Of a stretch of DNA of 35,951 nucleotides, positions 16,057 through 22,895 are shown piece after piece. A model generated the notes under the pieces. The model searched no databases and was not told where the DNA came from. It saw nothing but the letters and a program-made list of their open reading frames with translations. Position 1 is the stretch's first letter, and every line of letters starts with the position of its first letter. Both the position numbers and the translations under genes were made by a program. Source of the DNA: an uncultured Eubacteriales bacterium (GTDB taxonomy: Bacteria; Bacillota; Clostridia; Oscillospirales; Oscillospiraceae); NCBI GenBank assembly GCA_900546615.1, contig URDJ01000029.1, forward strand, positions 1-35,951, in the 5' to 3' direction.

Positions 16057-16575
16057 ATGGTAGATAAAGATACCACTATAAGAATTTTGAGGTATGCGAA
16101 AAACGGTTTTTTGCAAAACGGCTATCAGGGCACTTCCCTTGCGAACATTTGCGGACAGGCTGGAGTGACAACCGGCGCTTTATATCATCGCTTTCCAAGC
16201 AAGGATGCACTGTTTCGTGCTGTTGTTGAACCAGCATCCAATGAACTATTAGAAAAACTGATATGTCCCCAGGAAAATGTCAATGCTATTATTCCTGAAC
16301 CATGCTTGACCTTTACCTATGCCTACTGAGATGTGTTCAGGACGATTGTTCGATGTAAGGATGCCCCCTTCTATGCTGAATTTCGCACAATGCTATCCGA
16401 AACATTGTATCAACGATTATTACAGTGTAGAGGGGAACTATCTCGACAAGCGCATCTGCCATTCTTCTTGTCCAAAGCATATTTGGCTGGGTTCTTAGAA
16501 ATTATCCGTTGCAACTACGATTTTGAAACAGCGCACAGAAGCATCCAGATAATGGATAAGTTTATGCTTCTTTAA
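16057..16575 (+). pseudogene. TetR-family regulator interrupted by an in-frame TGA
   Basis: The first 90 codons encode a TetR helix-turn-helix (SLANICGQAGVTTGALYHRF, then PSKDALF), related to the intact TetR at 1725. A TGA at 16327-16329 stops the frame. The same frame then runs on for 81 codons to 16575 with protein-like TetR C-terminal sequence (DVFRTIVRCKDAPFYAEF onward), so a single substitution separates the halves. The 90-residue product would keep the DNA-binding domain but lose most of the dimerization domain. A sequencing error is possible; recoding as selenocysteine is unlikely. It lies 20 bases after mntP in the same operon. Confidence 0.8.
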
Positions 16576-16590
16576 GATTGGGGGAAAACC

Positions 16591-16965
16591 TTGAAACTCC
16601 GAGCGTCGGGAGAAGATTACCTGGAGGCTATCCTTGTTCTCCAAAAGAAAATGGGCATGGTGCGCTCCGTAGATGTGGCCCGGCACATGGAGGTGTCAAA
16701 GCCCAGCGTGAGCCATGCCGTGTCCACTCTAAAGGAAGGTGGGTTCCTTACGATGGATGAGGACTTCTTTCTTCATCTGACCGACTTAGGGCGAGAAATT
16801 GCCGAGCAGACCTATGAGAAGCACCGCTTTTTCGCGGATCTGCTCACCGAGGCCGGCGTTGATCCGGCGTCGGCGGAGCGGGACGCCTGCCGGATGGAGC
16901 ATGTCATCAGCCAAAAGTCCTTTGAGCATCTACGGGATGCCTACAACTCACATAAAGAAGATTGA
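16591..16965 (+). CDS. DtxR/MntR-family metal-dependent regulator
   Basis: A 124-residue metal-sensing repressor without the SH3-like third domain, the size of MntR-type members. Residues 1-65 form the winged helix (SVDVARHMEVSKPSVSHAVSTL), residues 66-124 the metal-binding dimerization domain. Likely ligands by alignment from memory: Asp9 and Glu12 (as in MntR), His78, Cys100, Glu103 and His104; the Cys in ACRMEH matches DtxR/IdeR rather than MntR. The start TTG follows GGGGGAA. It is the last gene of the ABC pair 2-mntP operon, 15 bases after the broken TetR, and is the best candidate reader of the GTTAG-N6-CTAAC sites, whose half-sites resemble the DtxR/IdeR box. Confidence 0.9.
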   Translation: MKLRASGEDYLEAILVLQKKMGMVRSVDVARHMEVSKPSVSHAVSTLKEGGFLTMDEDFFLHLTDLGREIAEQTYEKHRFFADLLTEAGVDPASAERDACRMEHVISQKSFEHLRDAYNSHKED

Positions 16966-17254
16966 TTTGCCCGCATGACGATGGGGTAAAACAGTAATGC
17001 GGCCGGGCACATCAAACCCGACCGCGTTATTCGTCTTTTGGAAGGTCTCCGCCTGTTTGCAGAGAGCGATATACTTCTGGGGCTCCGCCTCACTTTTCCC
17101 GGCGAAGGAGCCTATGTGATGTATAACTCATATTTTGAGAGTAAAGGAAGATATGGATGAGAACAGCAGGGACAAGGAGGTTAAAATAAGGCGGGGTTTG
17201 TCACTCATGTGCCAGCCCTCCCCGCCATCTCGAAAAATATTCAAATAACGAAGT
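16966..17254. other. Gap without a clear gene; possible gene remnant
   Basis: No complete gene. A 53-codon open stretch at about 16998-17159 reads like protein (ends LRLTFPGEGAYVMYNSYF) but has no good start or ribosome site and may be a remnant. GGCGGGG (17190-17196) and CCCCGCC (17220-17226) can pair across a 23-base loop. Confidence 0.4.
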
Positions 17255-17295
17255 AGCGAGCCACGCTCATGGAAGTGAGTTGTGGCTCGCTTTTT
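17255..17295 (+). terminator. Rho-independent terminator
   Basis: AGCGAGCCAC (17255-17264) pairs with GTGGCTCGCT (17282-17291), with extra CTCA/TGAG pairing inside, followed by five T. It closes the transcription unit that starts at the ABC pair 2 leader. Confidence 0.85.
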
Positions 17296-17420
17296 ATATA
17301 TCAGGGCTCACCCATATTGTTCCCCGCTCTTTTGAGCGCCGGCGCCTGGGTGTGGGATGCCGCTCCCCGCCCCGTTTCGTTCTGACCCACTGGCCTGAAC
17401 GAAACGAAAGGAGCTTATCT

Positions 17421-17969
17421 ATGAGCGGCAAGAAATTTACATATAATCCCCCTGCGGCGAAGCCAAAACGGCCTGCCGCTGAACGAGTAGTGAGCGAAAG
17501 GGGAAGAAAAGAACTGCCTCCCGGCACGAAGGGAGGTGAGAACTTGAAACCTGACCGCCACTACGAGCACAAGCAGCACGCCTTTGACAGCTACTGCAAG
17601 AAGGTGCTGAAATACGAGGCGTACAACGGCTATCGTGAGATCAGCCGCCGCCAGAAGTGTGAGGCACTGTTCAGCGAACTGTCGGAGGAGGAACTGGCCC
17701 AGCTTGCGGTTTATGACCGCTACTCCTGGGAATACATGGCCTTCCCCGTGGGAGGGGCTGTGATTCTGATCGAGGATGACCGGCTGGCCGAGGCGCTTAA
17801 CGCCCTGCCCCAGGATAACCGGGACATCTTCCTGATGTACTGGTTCCTGGACATGGCAGACCGCGAGATCGCCGAGTACATGAACATGGCCCGCCGGACG
17901 GTCAACACCCGCAGGCAGAAAGCCTATCGGCTGCTGAAGGAGCTGATGGGAGGTGAAGCGGATGATTAA
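17421..17969 (+). CDS. Sigma-70-like element regulator
   Basis: Regulatory protein found next to integrases in Tn916/Tn1549-type elements. The conserved part begins KPDRHYEHKQHAFDSYCKKV and ends with a sigma region 4-like helix-turn-helix (ALPQDNRDIFLMYWFLDMADREIA, then NMARRTVNTRRQKAY). Two starts are plausible: ATG 17421 with AAGGAG seven bases upstream (182 residues, adding a basic proline-rich leader), and TTG 17544 with GGAGG seven bases upstream (141 residues, the usual family length). The longer form is listed. The next gene overlaps its end by eight bases. Confidence 0.85.
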   Translation: MSGKKFTYNPPAAKPKRPAAERVVSERGRKELPPGTKGGENLKPDRHYEHKQHAFDSYCKKVLKYEAYNGYREISRRQKCEALFSELSEEELAQLAVYDRYSWEYMAFPVGGAVILIEDDRLAEALNALPQDNRDIFLMYWFLDMADREIAEYMNMARRTVNTRRQKAYRLLKELMGGEADD

Positions 17970-18204
17970 ATCTGCGTGCACGCGGGCGTCGCTGATCCCT
18001 TATCCGGTGATCGCCGCTGCTGTCGGGGGCAGCCCCGAAGCGGTAAACCGGGTAATCCGGCACTATTCCGGCTACATCGCCGCGCTGTCTACGAGGACAA
18101 GCTATGACCTTGACGGTTTTCCTCGTCCCCAGGTAGATGAAGATTTGCGCCGGCGGCTGGAAACGAAGCTGATTATCTCCATCCTGGGCTTTGATCTGAA
18201 CTGA
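17962..18204 (+). CDS. Helix-turn-helix protein of integrative elements (HTH_16-like)
   Basis: An 80-residue protein. The segment SLIPYPVIAAAVGGSPEAVNRVIRHYSGYI is the helix-turn-helix that accompanies the sigma-like protein in Tn916/Tn1549-type elements, and YDLDGFPRPQVDEDLRRRLETKLI is the typical C-terminus. ATG 17962 has GGAGGTG eight bases upstream and lies eight bases inside the sigma-like gene. An in-frame GTG at 17953 overlaps the ribosome site and was rejected. Role: probably regulation of excision or transfer. Confidence 0.85.
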   Translation: MIKSACTRASLIPYPVIAAAVGGSPEAVNRVIRHYSGYIAALSTRTSYDLDGFPRPQVDEDLRRRLETKLIISILGFDLN

Positions 18205-18590
18205 CCCAGGGCCGGGCGCTGCGTGTTCCCCTTTCCACGCGGCGCCCCTGTATAGCTCCTTGACAAAGAAAGCCCGGCGGGAGGCCTCCGGCGCAGTATA
18301 AGGCAGACGGATACGATCTGTCTGCGTTGAGCCGGTCGGCCGGTGCGCCATGACCCTGTTGCAAGTCCGCAGGACGGGACCCCTACCAAACAGGAGAGCG
18401 ATGAACACCAGGCCGCAAAACAGGTGTGGCAGCCTGTGGGCGAGGACGCGCAGACAAGATAATGAGACTCGCGCATTGGACGCCCGCAAAGCATCGTGCG
18501 CCGCACCCATCAGCATGGGCCGGGGTGAAATTCCCGTGGAGCTGCGGCCAGCAGCCATCCGTTTTCTGCCTCTTTCTTTTTAAGTAATCC
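18205..18590 (+). ncRNA. Strongly structured non-coding segment, possible RNA
   Basis: No open frame looks real. Hairpins follow one another: a 12-pair stem with one G-T pair (18214-18225 with 18236-18247); an enclosing GGCGCA/TGCGCC pair (18290-18295, about 18344-18349) around a 10-pair hairpin (GCAGAC at 18303, GTCTGC at 18320) and a CCGG/CCGG hairpin; CCTGTT/AACAGG near 18354-18393; CCCAT/ATGGG near 18506-18519; and GGCC/GGCC pairing around 18519-18548. The segment lies between the HTH gene and xis. I do not recognise a named RNA family. Strand is assumed from the neighbouring genes. Confidence 0.45.
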
Positions 18591-18600
18591 TGTTGCTTTT

Positions 18601-18629
18601 AAGTTTATGGATAATTCATAAACTTTTTG
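18601..18629 (+). terminator. AT-rich hairpin, terminator or operator
   Basis: AAGTTTATG (18601-18609) and CATAAACTT (18617-18625) form a perfect 9-pair stem with a 7-base loop, followed by TTTTG. It stands at the end of the structured segment, 100 bases before xis. Confidence 0.55.
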
Positions 18630-18653
18630 ATTAGCAGCAGACAAACCCGGAAT

Positions 18654-18702
18654 GGCGCGTTAGAATGAGGATAGGCAAGTTATGACTTTCCTTCAACGCG
18701 CC
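18654..18702. repeat. Inverted repeat in front of xis
   Basis: GGCGCGTT (18654-18661) and AACGCGCC (18695-18702) with 33 bases between, covering the likely xis promoter region. It may be an operator or a recombination-protein site. Confidence 0.5.
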
Positions 18703-18728
18703 GTTCTTGCATTAGAAAGGGGGCTGCC

Positions 18729-18935
18729 ATGTCACAAGCATGGAACGGTACGAAGAAGGAGTCCCTGGAGCGAAGAACTTATACGGTGGAGGACATTACT
18801 CAAATTCTGGGTATTGGCCGAACATTCGCCTATCTTCTCGTGAAGGAAGGACACTTTAAGATCGTACGAATTGGCAACGCCATACGCATTTCCAAGCGGT
18901 CATTCGATGAGTGGCTGGAGTCACTTGACCTATGA
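18729..18935 (+). CDS. xis: Excisionase (Xis), MerR/HTH_17-type
   Basis: A 68-residue DNA-binding protein. RTYTVEDITQILGIGRTFAY followed by KIVRIGNAIRISKRSFDEWL is the winged-helix excisionase fold seen in Tn916-type elements. It would bend DNA at the element end to favour excision by the integrase encoded 20 bases downstream. GAAAGGGGG precedes the ATG by six bases. Confidence 0.9.
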   Translation: MSQAWNGTKKESLERRTYTVEDITQILGIGRTFAYLLVKEGHFKIVRIGNAIRISKRSFDEWLESLDL

Positions 18936-18955
18936 CTTAGAAAGGAAGTATCGTT

Positions 18956-20365
18956 ATGGCTTCGATTATCAAACGCAAAAAGAATTATTCCATCGTCTAC
19001 AACTACACGGATGAAAATGGTGAGACCCGGCAGAAATGGGAAACCCGCACCTCTTACCAGGACGCATTGAAGCGCAAGGCGGAGGTGGAAAACCAGCAGT
19101 TTACGGGGACCTTCCTTCCGCCCAGCAACCAGACCATCGCAGAATTTCTTTTGGACTTTGTTTCTCTTTATGGGGAAAAGAAGTGGGGCGTGTCCATGTA
19201 TGACAGCCAAAACTCGCTGATTGCCAACTACATCAACCCCATCATCGGGGATATGAAGGTGCAGGATGTCACCCCGCGGGTAGTGGACAAGTACATTCAG
19301 ACCCTGCAAAAAACCCCGGCGGTGAATACCAGGACCCATCACGCAAAGACAGACCTGGTCACTAACGCCACCATCGAGAAGATCATCAAACTCCTGCGCT
19401 GTGCCTTCAAGCAGGCAGTACGGTGGGAGCTGATCGCCAAGAACCCCTTTGACAATGTGGTTCTGCCCAAGACGGAGTATAAGAAGCGGGACATCTGGAC
19501 CGCCGATATGATCCGCACCGCCCTGGATCAGTGTACGGACAGCAAGCTCTATGTAGCGATGAACCTGTCCTTTGCCTGCTCCCTGCGGATGGGTGAGATC
19601 CTGGGGCTGACCTGGAACAATGTCCACATCTCCGATGACGATATTGCCGATGACAACGCCTATGTTTTCATCGACAAGGAGCTGGCGCGGGCCTCCAAGC
19701 GGGCCATTGAAATGCTGGGGCAGAAGGATGTCTACCACATCTTTACGCCGCTGTTTCCCAACACCAGCACCAGGGTGATTCTGAAAAAGCCCAAGACGGA
19801 TTCCAGTATCCGCAAGGTGTGGCTGCCCAAGACGCTGGCCTACATCCTGCGGGAATGGAAGAAAGCCCAGGATGAGCTGCGGGGCTTTCTCGGTGACGAG
19901 TATCAGGATTATGACCTGGTGGTGGCGCTGCCCAACGGCCGACCCTGCGAGGACCGCATCATCCTGAAAGAGTTTGAGAAGCTGCGGGAGAAGGCAGGGC
20001 TGCCCAGGGTGGTCTTTCATTCCCTCCGTCATTCCAGCACCACCTACAAGCTGAAACTGAACCACGGCGACCTGAAGGCCACCCAGGGCGACACGGGCCA
20101 TGCGGAGATCGACATGATTACCAGCGTGTATGCCCACATTCTGGACGAGGACCGCAAGGTGAACGCCCAGAAGTTCGAGGATGCCTTCTACGCCAGCGCC
20201 AATCCCGATCTGCGGACGGTGCGCCCTCCGGCAAAAACCAGGGGGCCGAAGGAGCCGGAGAACATGTCGCTGGACCTGGAGGCCCTGGTGGAACAGCTCC
20301 GCAAGTCGCCGGAACTGGCCAACACACTGGCCGCATTGCTGGCGTCGGCCCCATCCGGAAAATAG
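18956..20365 (+). CDS. int: Tyrosine recombinase / integrase
   Basis: A 469-residue site-specific integrase. An N-terminal arm-binding region (residues about 1-55, typical AP2-like start SIIKRKKNYSIVYNY), a core-binding domain (about 57-165) and a catalytic domain with the full set Arg211 (in SLRMGEILGLTW), His355-x-x-Arg358 (HSLRH), His382 (TGH) and Tyr392 (VYAHI). ATG 18956 follows AAAGGAAG. It is the last gene before the element end, only 190 bases from tRNA-Arg(CCT), so this tRNA 3' end is its target. All catalytic residues are present, so the element may still be mobile. Confidence 0.96.
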   Translation: MASIIKRKKNYSIVYNYTDENGETRQKWETRTSYQDALKRKAEVENQQFTGTFLPPSNQTIAEFLLDFVSLYGEKKWGVSMYDSQNSLIANYINPIIGDMKVQDVTPRVVDKYIQTLQKTPAVNTRTHHAKTDLVTNATIEKIIKLLRCAFKQAVRWELIAKNPFDNVVLPKTEYKKRDIWTADMIRTALDQCTDSKLYVAMNLSFACSLRMGEILGLTWNNVHISDDDIADDNAYVFIDKELARASKRAIEMLGQKDVYHIFTPLFPNTSTRVILKKPKTDSSIRKVWLPKTLAYILREWKKAQDELRGFLGDEYQDYDLVVALPNGRPCEDRIILKEFEKLREKAGLPRVVFHSLRHSSTTYKLKLNHGDLKATQGDTGHAEIDMITSVYAHILDEDRKVNAQKFEDAFYASANPDLRTVRPPAKTRGPKEPENMSLDLEALVEQLRKSPELANTLAALLASAPSGK

Positions 20366-20380
20366 TTCGGAAAAATCGTG

Positions 20381-20440
20381 TTAGCAAATCCCCGATTTTC
20401 ATTAGCAAACCCGGAAAAAATGTTCGAAGCCAATTAGCAG
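20381..20440. repeat. TTAGCA short repeats between int and the attachment site
   Basis: TTAGCAAAtCCCCG (20381), TTAGCAAACCCGG (20402) and TTAGCAGGG (20434) are spaced at 21 and 32 bases; a further TTAGCAG is at 18631 followed by ACAAACCCGG. Such short repeats near an element end are candidate arm-type integrase or Xis binding sites. Confidence 0.5.
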
Positions 20441-20507
20441 GGATACAGCGGAAAATGTATAAAACCGTTCCGGCGGAGCGGCAAGGCCGTTCAAAAGAAA
20501 CGGTAAC

Positions 20508-20548
20508 AAAAAACCGCTATAAACCATCAGAAAACGGCTTACAGCGGT
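20508..20548 (-). terminator. Terminator of the tRNA-Arg gene, supplied by the element
   Basis: Read on the minus strand, ACCGCT (20548-20543) and AGCGGT (20518-20513) pair around a partly pairing loop and are followed by a run of T (20512-20508). It starts seven bases after the tRNA CCA, so the inserted element provides the tRNA with a transcription end. Confidence 0.65.
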
Positions 20549-20554
20549 CATTTT

Positions 20555-20600
20555 TGGCACCCCCGGCGAGACTCGAACTCACTACATTCCGCTTAGGAGG
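20555..20600. other. Integrase-proximal attachment site (att) in the tRNA 3' half
   Basis: The 3' half of tRNA-Arg, from CCA to the anticodon arm, abuts the integrase end of the element and is intact, so the crossover restored the tRNA. The other copy should lie at the left element end, outside the window; no second copy was seen here. Exact core limits cannot be set from one copy. Confidence 0.6.
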
Positions 20601-20631
20601 CGGACCCTCTATCCTGGTGAGGTACGGGGGC
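20555..20631 (-). tRNA. tRNA-Arg (anticodon CCT)
   Basis: A 77-base cloverleaf on the minus strand with CCA encoded (20557-20555). Acceptor stem GCCCCCG/CGGGGGT, D arm CCTC/GAGG, anticodon stem TCCGC/GCGGA with loop CTCCTAA (anticodon CCT reading AGG), T arm GTGAG/CTCGC with loop TTCGAGT. It is the integration site of the element. Confidence 0.95.
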
Positions 20632-20644
20632 TCAGAGCCTTAGT

Positions 20645-20673
20645 ATTCTACCCCATTTGTCCGCCCTTGTCAA
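20645..20673 (-). promoter_or_regulatory. Promoter of tRNA-Arg
   Basis: On the minus strand TTGACA (20673-20668), 17-base spacer, TAGAAT (20650-20645), 14 bases before the mature tRNA 5' end. Confidence 0.85.
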
Positions 20674-20676
20674 CCT

Positions 20677-20802
20677 TCACTTTGCCTTTTTGTTCGTCTC
20701 AGGCTTCGTCGAAACGCCGCTTCTTATCTCAAAGCTCGTGCGTGAGCCCATCGTGCGCGCCATCGTCATCGCCATTCCTACGTTCATCCTCAACAGGCTC
20801 AT
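20677..20802 (-). CDS. Possible small protein, 41 residues
   Basis: A short open frame with a very good ribosome site: AAGGAGG with GGAGG eight bases before the ATG. The product is methionine- and arginine-rich at its start (MSLLRMNVGMAMTMARTM) and ends in a lysine-rich tail, with no membrane segment. It lies between purB and the tRNA on the same strand, and its stop is just upstream of the tRNA -35. I do not recognise it. It could be a real small gene or chance; the ribosome site is the main argument. The plus-strand ORFs over the same bases have no such site. Confidence 0.4.
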   Translation of the reverse strand: MSLLRMNVGMAMTMARTMGSRTSFEIRSGVSTKPETNKKAK

Positions 20803-20887
20803 GCCCTCGCCTCCTTCCTCAGGTCTGGCTCAAGTATAAGCCCCTTTTATTAACTCTCCATTAAAGCTTCGTGAATTTTTCTTAGCG

Positions 20888-22321
20888 TCAGCAGCTTATC
20901 TCCCGGCCCTCCGACGACGCGCCCGAATTCCGCTCCAGCACCGGCCGCACCACGTCCATTACGTATCGCTCCGCCTGCTCCGGAGCCATGCCTACGAATT
21001 TGCGCACGTCCATTATCTCCGCCAGCTCCGCCTCAGTGAGCCTGAACCGCTCGTCTTCCAGCATGCGCCGCGCAAGGTCGTTTTCGCAGCCCGTCTCCTT
21101 CATCCTTTTCGCCGTGTCTACCGCGTACTCCCTTATGACCTCGTGAAGCTCCTGCCGGTCACCGCCGAGCGACACCGCCCGCATCAGTATATTCTCCGTC
21201 GCCAGAAACGGCAGCTCGTCCCGCAGGTGCCTCGCCATCATCTCAGGGTACACCCGGCACCCGCGCAGCACGTTCGCCGCAAGGCTCAATATAGCGTCCG
21301 CCGACAGAAACGCCTCAGGTATCGATATCCTCCGGTTCGCCGAGTCGTCCAGCGTCCGCTCCAGCCACTGCGTCGAGGCCGTCATCGCCGGGTCCTGCGC
21401 CAGCGCCACCACGTGCCGCGCGAGCGAGCAGATACGCTCGCAGCGCATGGGGTTGCGCTTATACGCCATCGCCGACGAGCCGACCTGCCCCTCCGTGAAG
21501 GGCTCGTCGAACTCCTTCTCGTGCGCCATGAGCCGCAGGTCCGTCGCCATCTTCGCCGCGCTCTGCGCTATGCCCGAGAGCACGTTCAGGAGGAAGGAAT
21601 CTATCTTCCTCGTATACGTCTGGCCAGTGATGGGCAGCACCTTGTCAAAGCCCATGTCAGCCGCTATGCGGCGCTCCAGCTCATTTGCGCGTTCCGCGTC
21701 GCCTCCGAAAAGCGCAAGGAAGCTCGCGCCCGTGCCCGTCGCGCCTTTGCAGCCGTAAAACGCCATACGTTCCAGCTCAAAGTCCAGACGCTCGAGGTCG
21801 AGCATGAAGTCCTGCAGCCACATGCAGGAGCGTTTCCCCAACGTCGTCGGCTGCGCCGCCTGATAGTGCGTATAGGCGAGCACGGGCGTGTCCTTCTGCG
21901 CCAGCGCAAAGTCCGCGAGCGCCGCGATGACGCTAAGCAGCAGCCCGCGTATCTGTACCATCGCGTCCCGGTACGCGATGAGGTCGCCGTTGTCGTCCAC
22001 GAAACAGCTTGTCGCGCCAAGATGTATGATGCCGCGCGCCTTCGGGCAGTGGTCGCCCCAGGCCCGGATGTGTGCCATAACGTCGTGCCGGAGCTCACGC
22101 TCGTACCTTGCTGCGGCCTCGTAGTCTATGACCTCGAGCTTTTCTCTCAGCTCATCCACCTGTTCCTCCGTCACGGGCAGGCCCAGTGAGCGCTCGTTCT
22201 CGGCCAGCGAGAGCCACAGCCGGTGCCAGGTCAGAAACTTGTAGTCCGGCGAGAATATCTGCTGCATGCGCTCGGACGCATACCTCGTGCACAGCGGGTT
22301 TTCGTATCTGTCGTGTTCCAT
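20888..22321 (-). CDS. purB: Adenylosuccinate lyase
   Basis: A 477-residue cytosolic enzyme of purine synthesis that releases fumarate from SAICAR and from adenylosuccinate. The fumarase/aspartase-superfamily signature SSAMAYKRNPMRCERI lies around residues 283-298 (Met285 counted), with the mobile catalytic serine loop. TSCFVDDNGD and HYQAAQPTTLGKR, the other two conserved active-site regions, are also visible. Length is normal. The start ATG has GAGGTG upstream. It is the first intact chromosomal gene beyond the tRNA and sits alone, ending about 85 bases before the possible small gene. Confidence 0.97.
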   Translation of the reverse strand: MEHDRYENPLCTRYASERMQQIFSPDYKFLTWHRLWLSLAENERSLGLPVTEEQVDELREKLEVIDYEAAARYERELRHDVMAHIRAWGDHCPKARGIIHLGATSCFVDDNGDLIAYRDAMVQIRGLLLSVIAALADFALAQKDTPVLAYTHYQAAQPTTLGKRSCMWLQDFMLDLERLDFELERMAFYGCKGATGTGASFLALFGGDAERANELERRIAADMGFDKVLPITGQTYTRKIDSFLLNVLSGIAQSAAKMATDLRLMAHEKEFDEPFTEGQVGSSAMAYKRNPMRCERICSLARHVVALAQDPAMTASTQWLERTLDDSANRRISIPEAFLSADAILSLAANVLRGCRVYPEMMARHLRDELPFLATENILMRAVSLGGDRQELHEVIREYAVDTAKRMKETGCENDLARRMLEDERFRLTEAELAEIMDVRKFVGMAPEQAERYVMDVVRPVLERNSGASSEGREISC

Positions 22322-22355
22322 TTGGGCACCTCGGCTTCAAAAAATCCCTCTAAGT

Positions 22356-22895
22356 TTAACACATTTGCCGTCCCTGTGCAACACGCGCAGAATACAGCGT
22401 ATGCGGCATGTCCATACCGTAATAGTGCTTCACCAGCCGTCCGCGCGGCTCCATGCCGTTGCGAAGGGCGACGTTGACGGAGGCGAGGTTGCCGTCGCGT
22501 ATGATGGAGAAGACCTCCTTTGCCCCGAGCTTATTGAAGGCGTATTCTTTACAGGCCCGGGCGGCCTCCGTGGCGTAGCCTCTGTGCCAGTATGCCCTGT
22601 TGAAAATATATCCTACCTCGAGCACATGGCCGAAGTCCCCGCCGTCCTGCATCGTCAGCCCGCACTGGCCTATGAGCGTGCCCTTATCCTTGAGCACCAC
22701 CGCCCACGGCCCGAAGCCGTATTTCTCGTACCTGTCGAGTTGCTTTTTCAGCCACCCGCGCGCCTCTGCCTCAGAGAAGGCGTGCTCGTATGCATACATC
22801 GTCTCCGCGTCACGGAGCATAAGACAGAGGTCGCCATAGTCCTCTGGTGTGAGCTCACGCAGACGCAGCCGCTCCGTTTCGAGTAACCAGTTCAC
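22356..22895 (-). CDS. GNAT-family N-acetyltransferase (RimJ/RimL-like)
   Basis: A 179-residue acetyl-CoA-dependent transferase. It begins LLETERLRLRELTPEDYGDL, the standard opening of the RimJ/RimL/Acetyltransf_3 group, and has the acetyl-CoA-binding segment YWHRGYATEAARACKEYAF and the end motif NLASVNVALRNGM. The start is set at GTG 22895, which overlaps the preceding lipoprotein stop as GTGA; the longer frame is a shadow of that gene. The substrate (protein N-terminus or small molecule) is unknown. Last gene of the minus-strand chain from 26020. Confidence 0.92.
   Translation of the reverse strand: MNWLLETERLRLRELTPEDYGDLCLMLRDAETMYAYEHAFSEAEARGWLKKQLDRYEKYGFGPWAVVLKDKGTLIGQCGLTMQDGGDFGHVLEVGYIFNRAYWHRGYATEAARACKEYAFNKLGAKEVFSIIRDGNLASVNVALRNGMEPRGRLVKHYYGMDMPHTLYSARVAQGRQMC

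Larger units (their letters stand above)
1..20600. mobile_element. Right-hand part of an integrative mobilizable/conjugative element
   Basis: The interval contains a relaxase and MobC, an oriT-like region, element-type sigma and HTH regulators, an excisionase and a tyrosine integrase whose 3' end faces the 3' end of tRNA-Arg(CCT). This is the standard arrangement for an element inserted in the 3' part of a tRNA gene. The left end and any type IV secretion genes are not in the window, so it cannot be decided whether this is a self-transmissible ICE or a smaller mobilizable element. Base composition changes from mixed (AT-richer at about 7900-16600) to uniformly GC-rich right after the tRNA, which supports the boundary. 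The exact crossover point is inferred. Confidence 0.85.

Noticed and set aside
16327..16329. TGA read as selenocysteine in the second TetR gene
   Set aside because: No stem-loop typical of Sec insertion was recognised, TetR proteins do not use Sec, and TGA serves as a normal stop elsewhere (for example at 2340, 4192 and 9683).
17155..17250. Short ATG frame starting at 17155
   Set aside because: About 31 codons, no ribosome site, runs through a GC-rich inverted repeat; looks accidental.
1..20554. Second copy of the tRNA-Arg 3' end marking the left end of the element
   Set aside because: No match to the T-arm/acceptor sequence was found left of the integrase, so the left end is outside the window.
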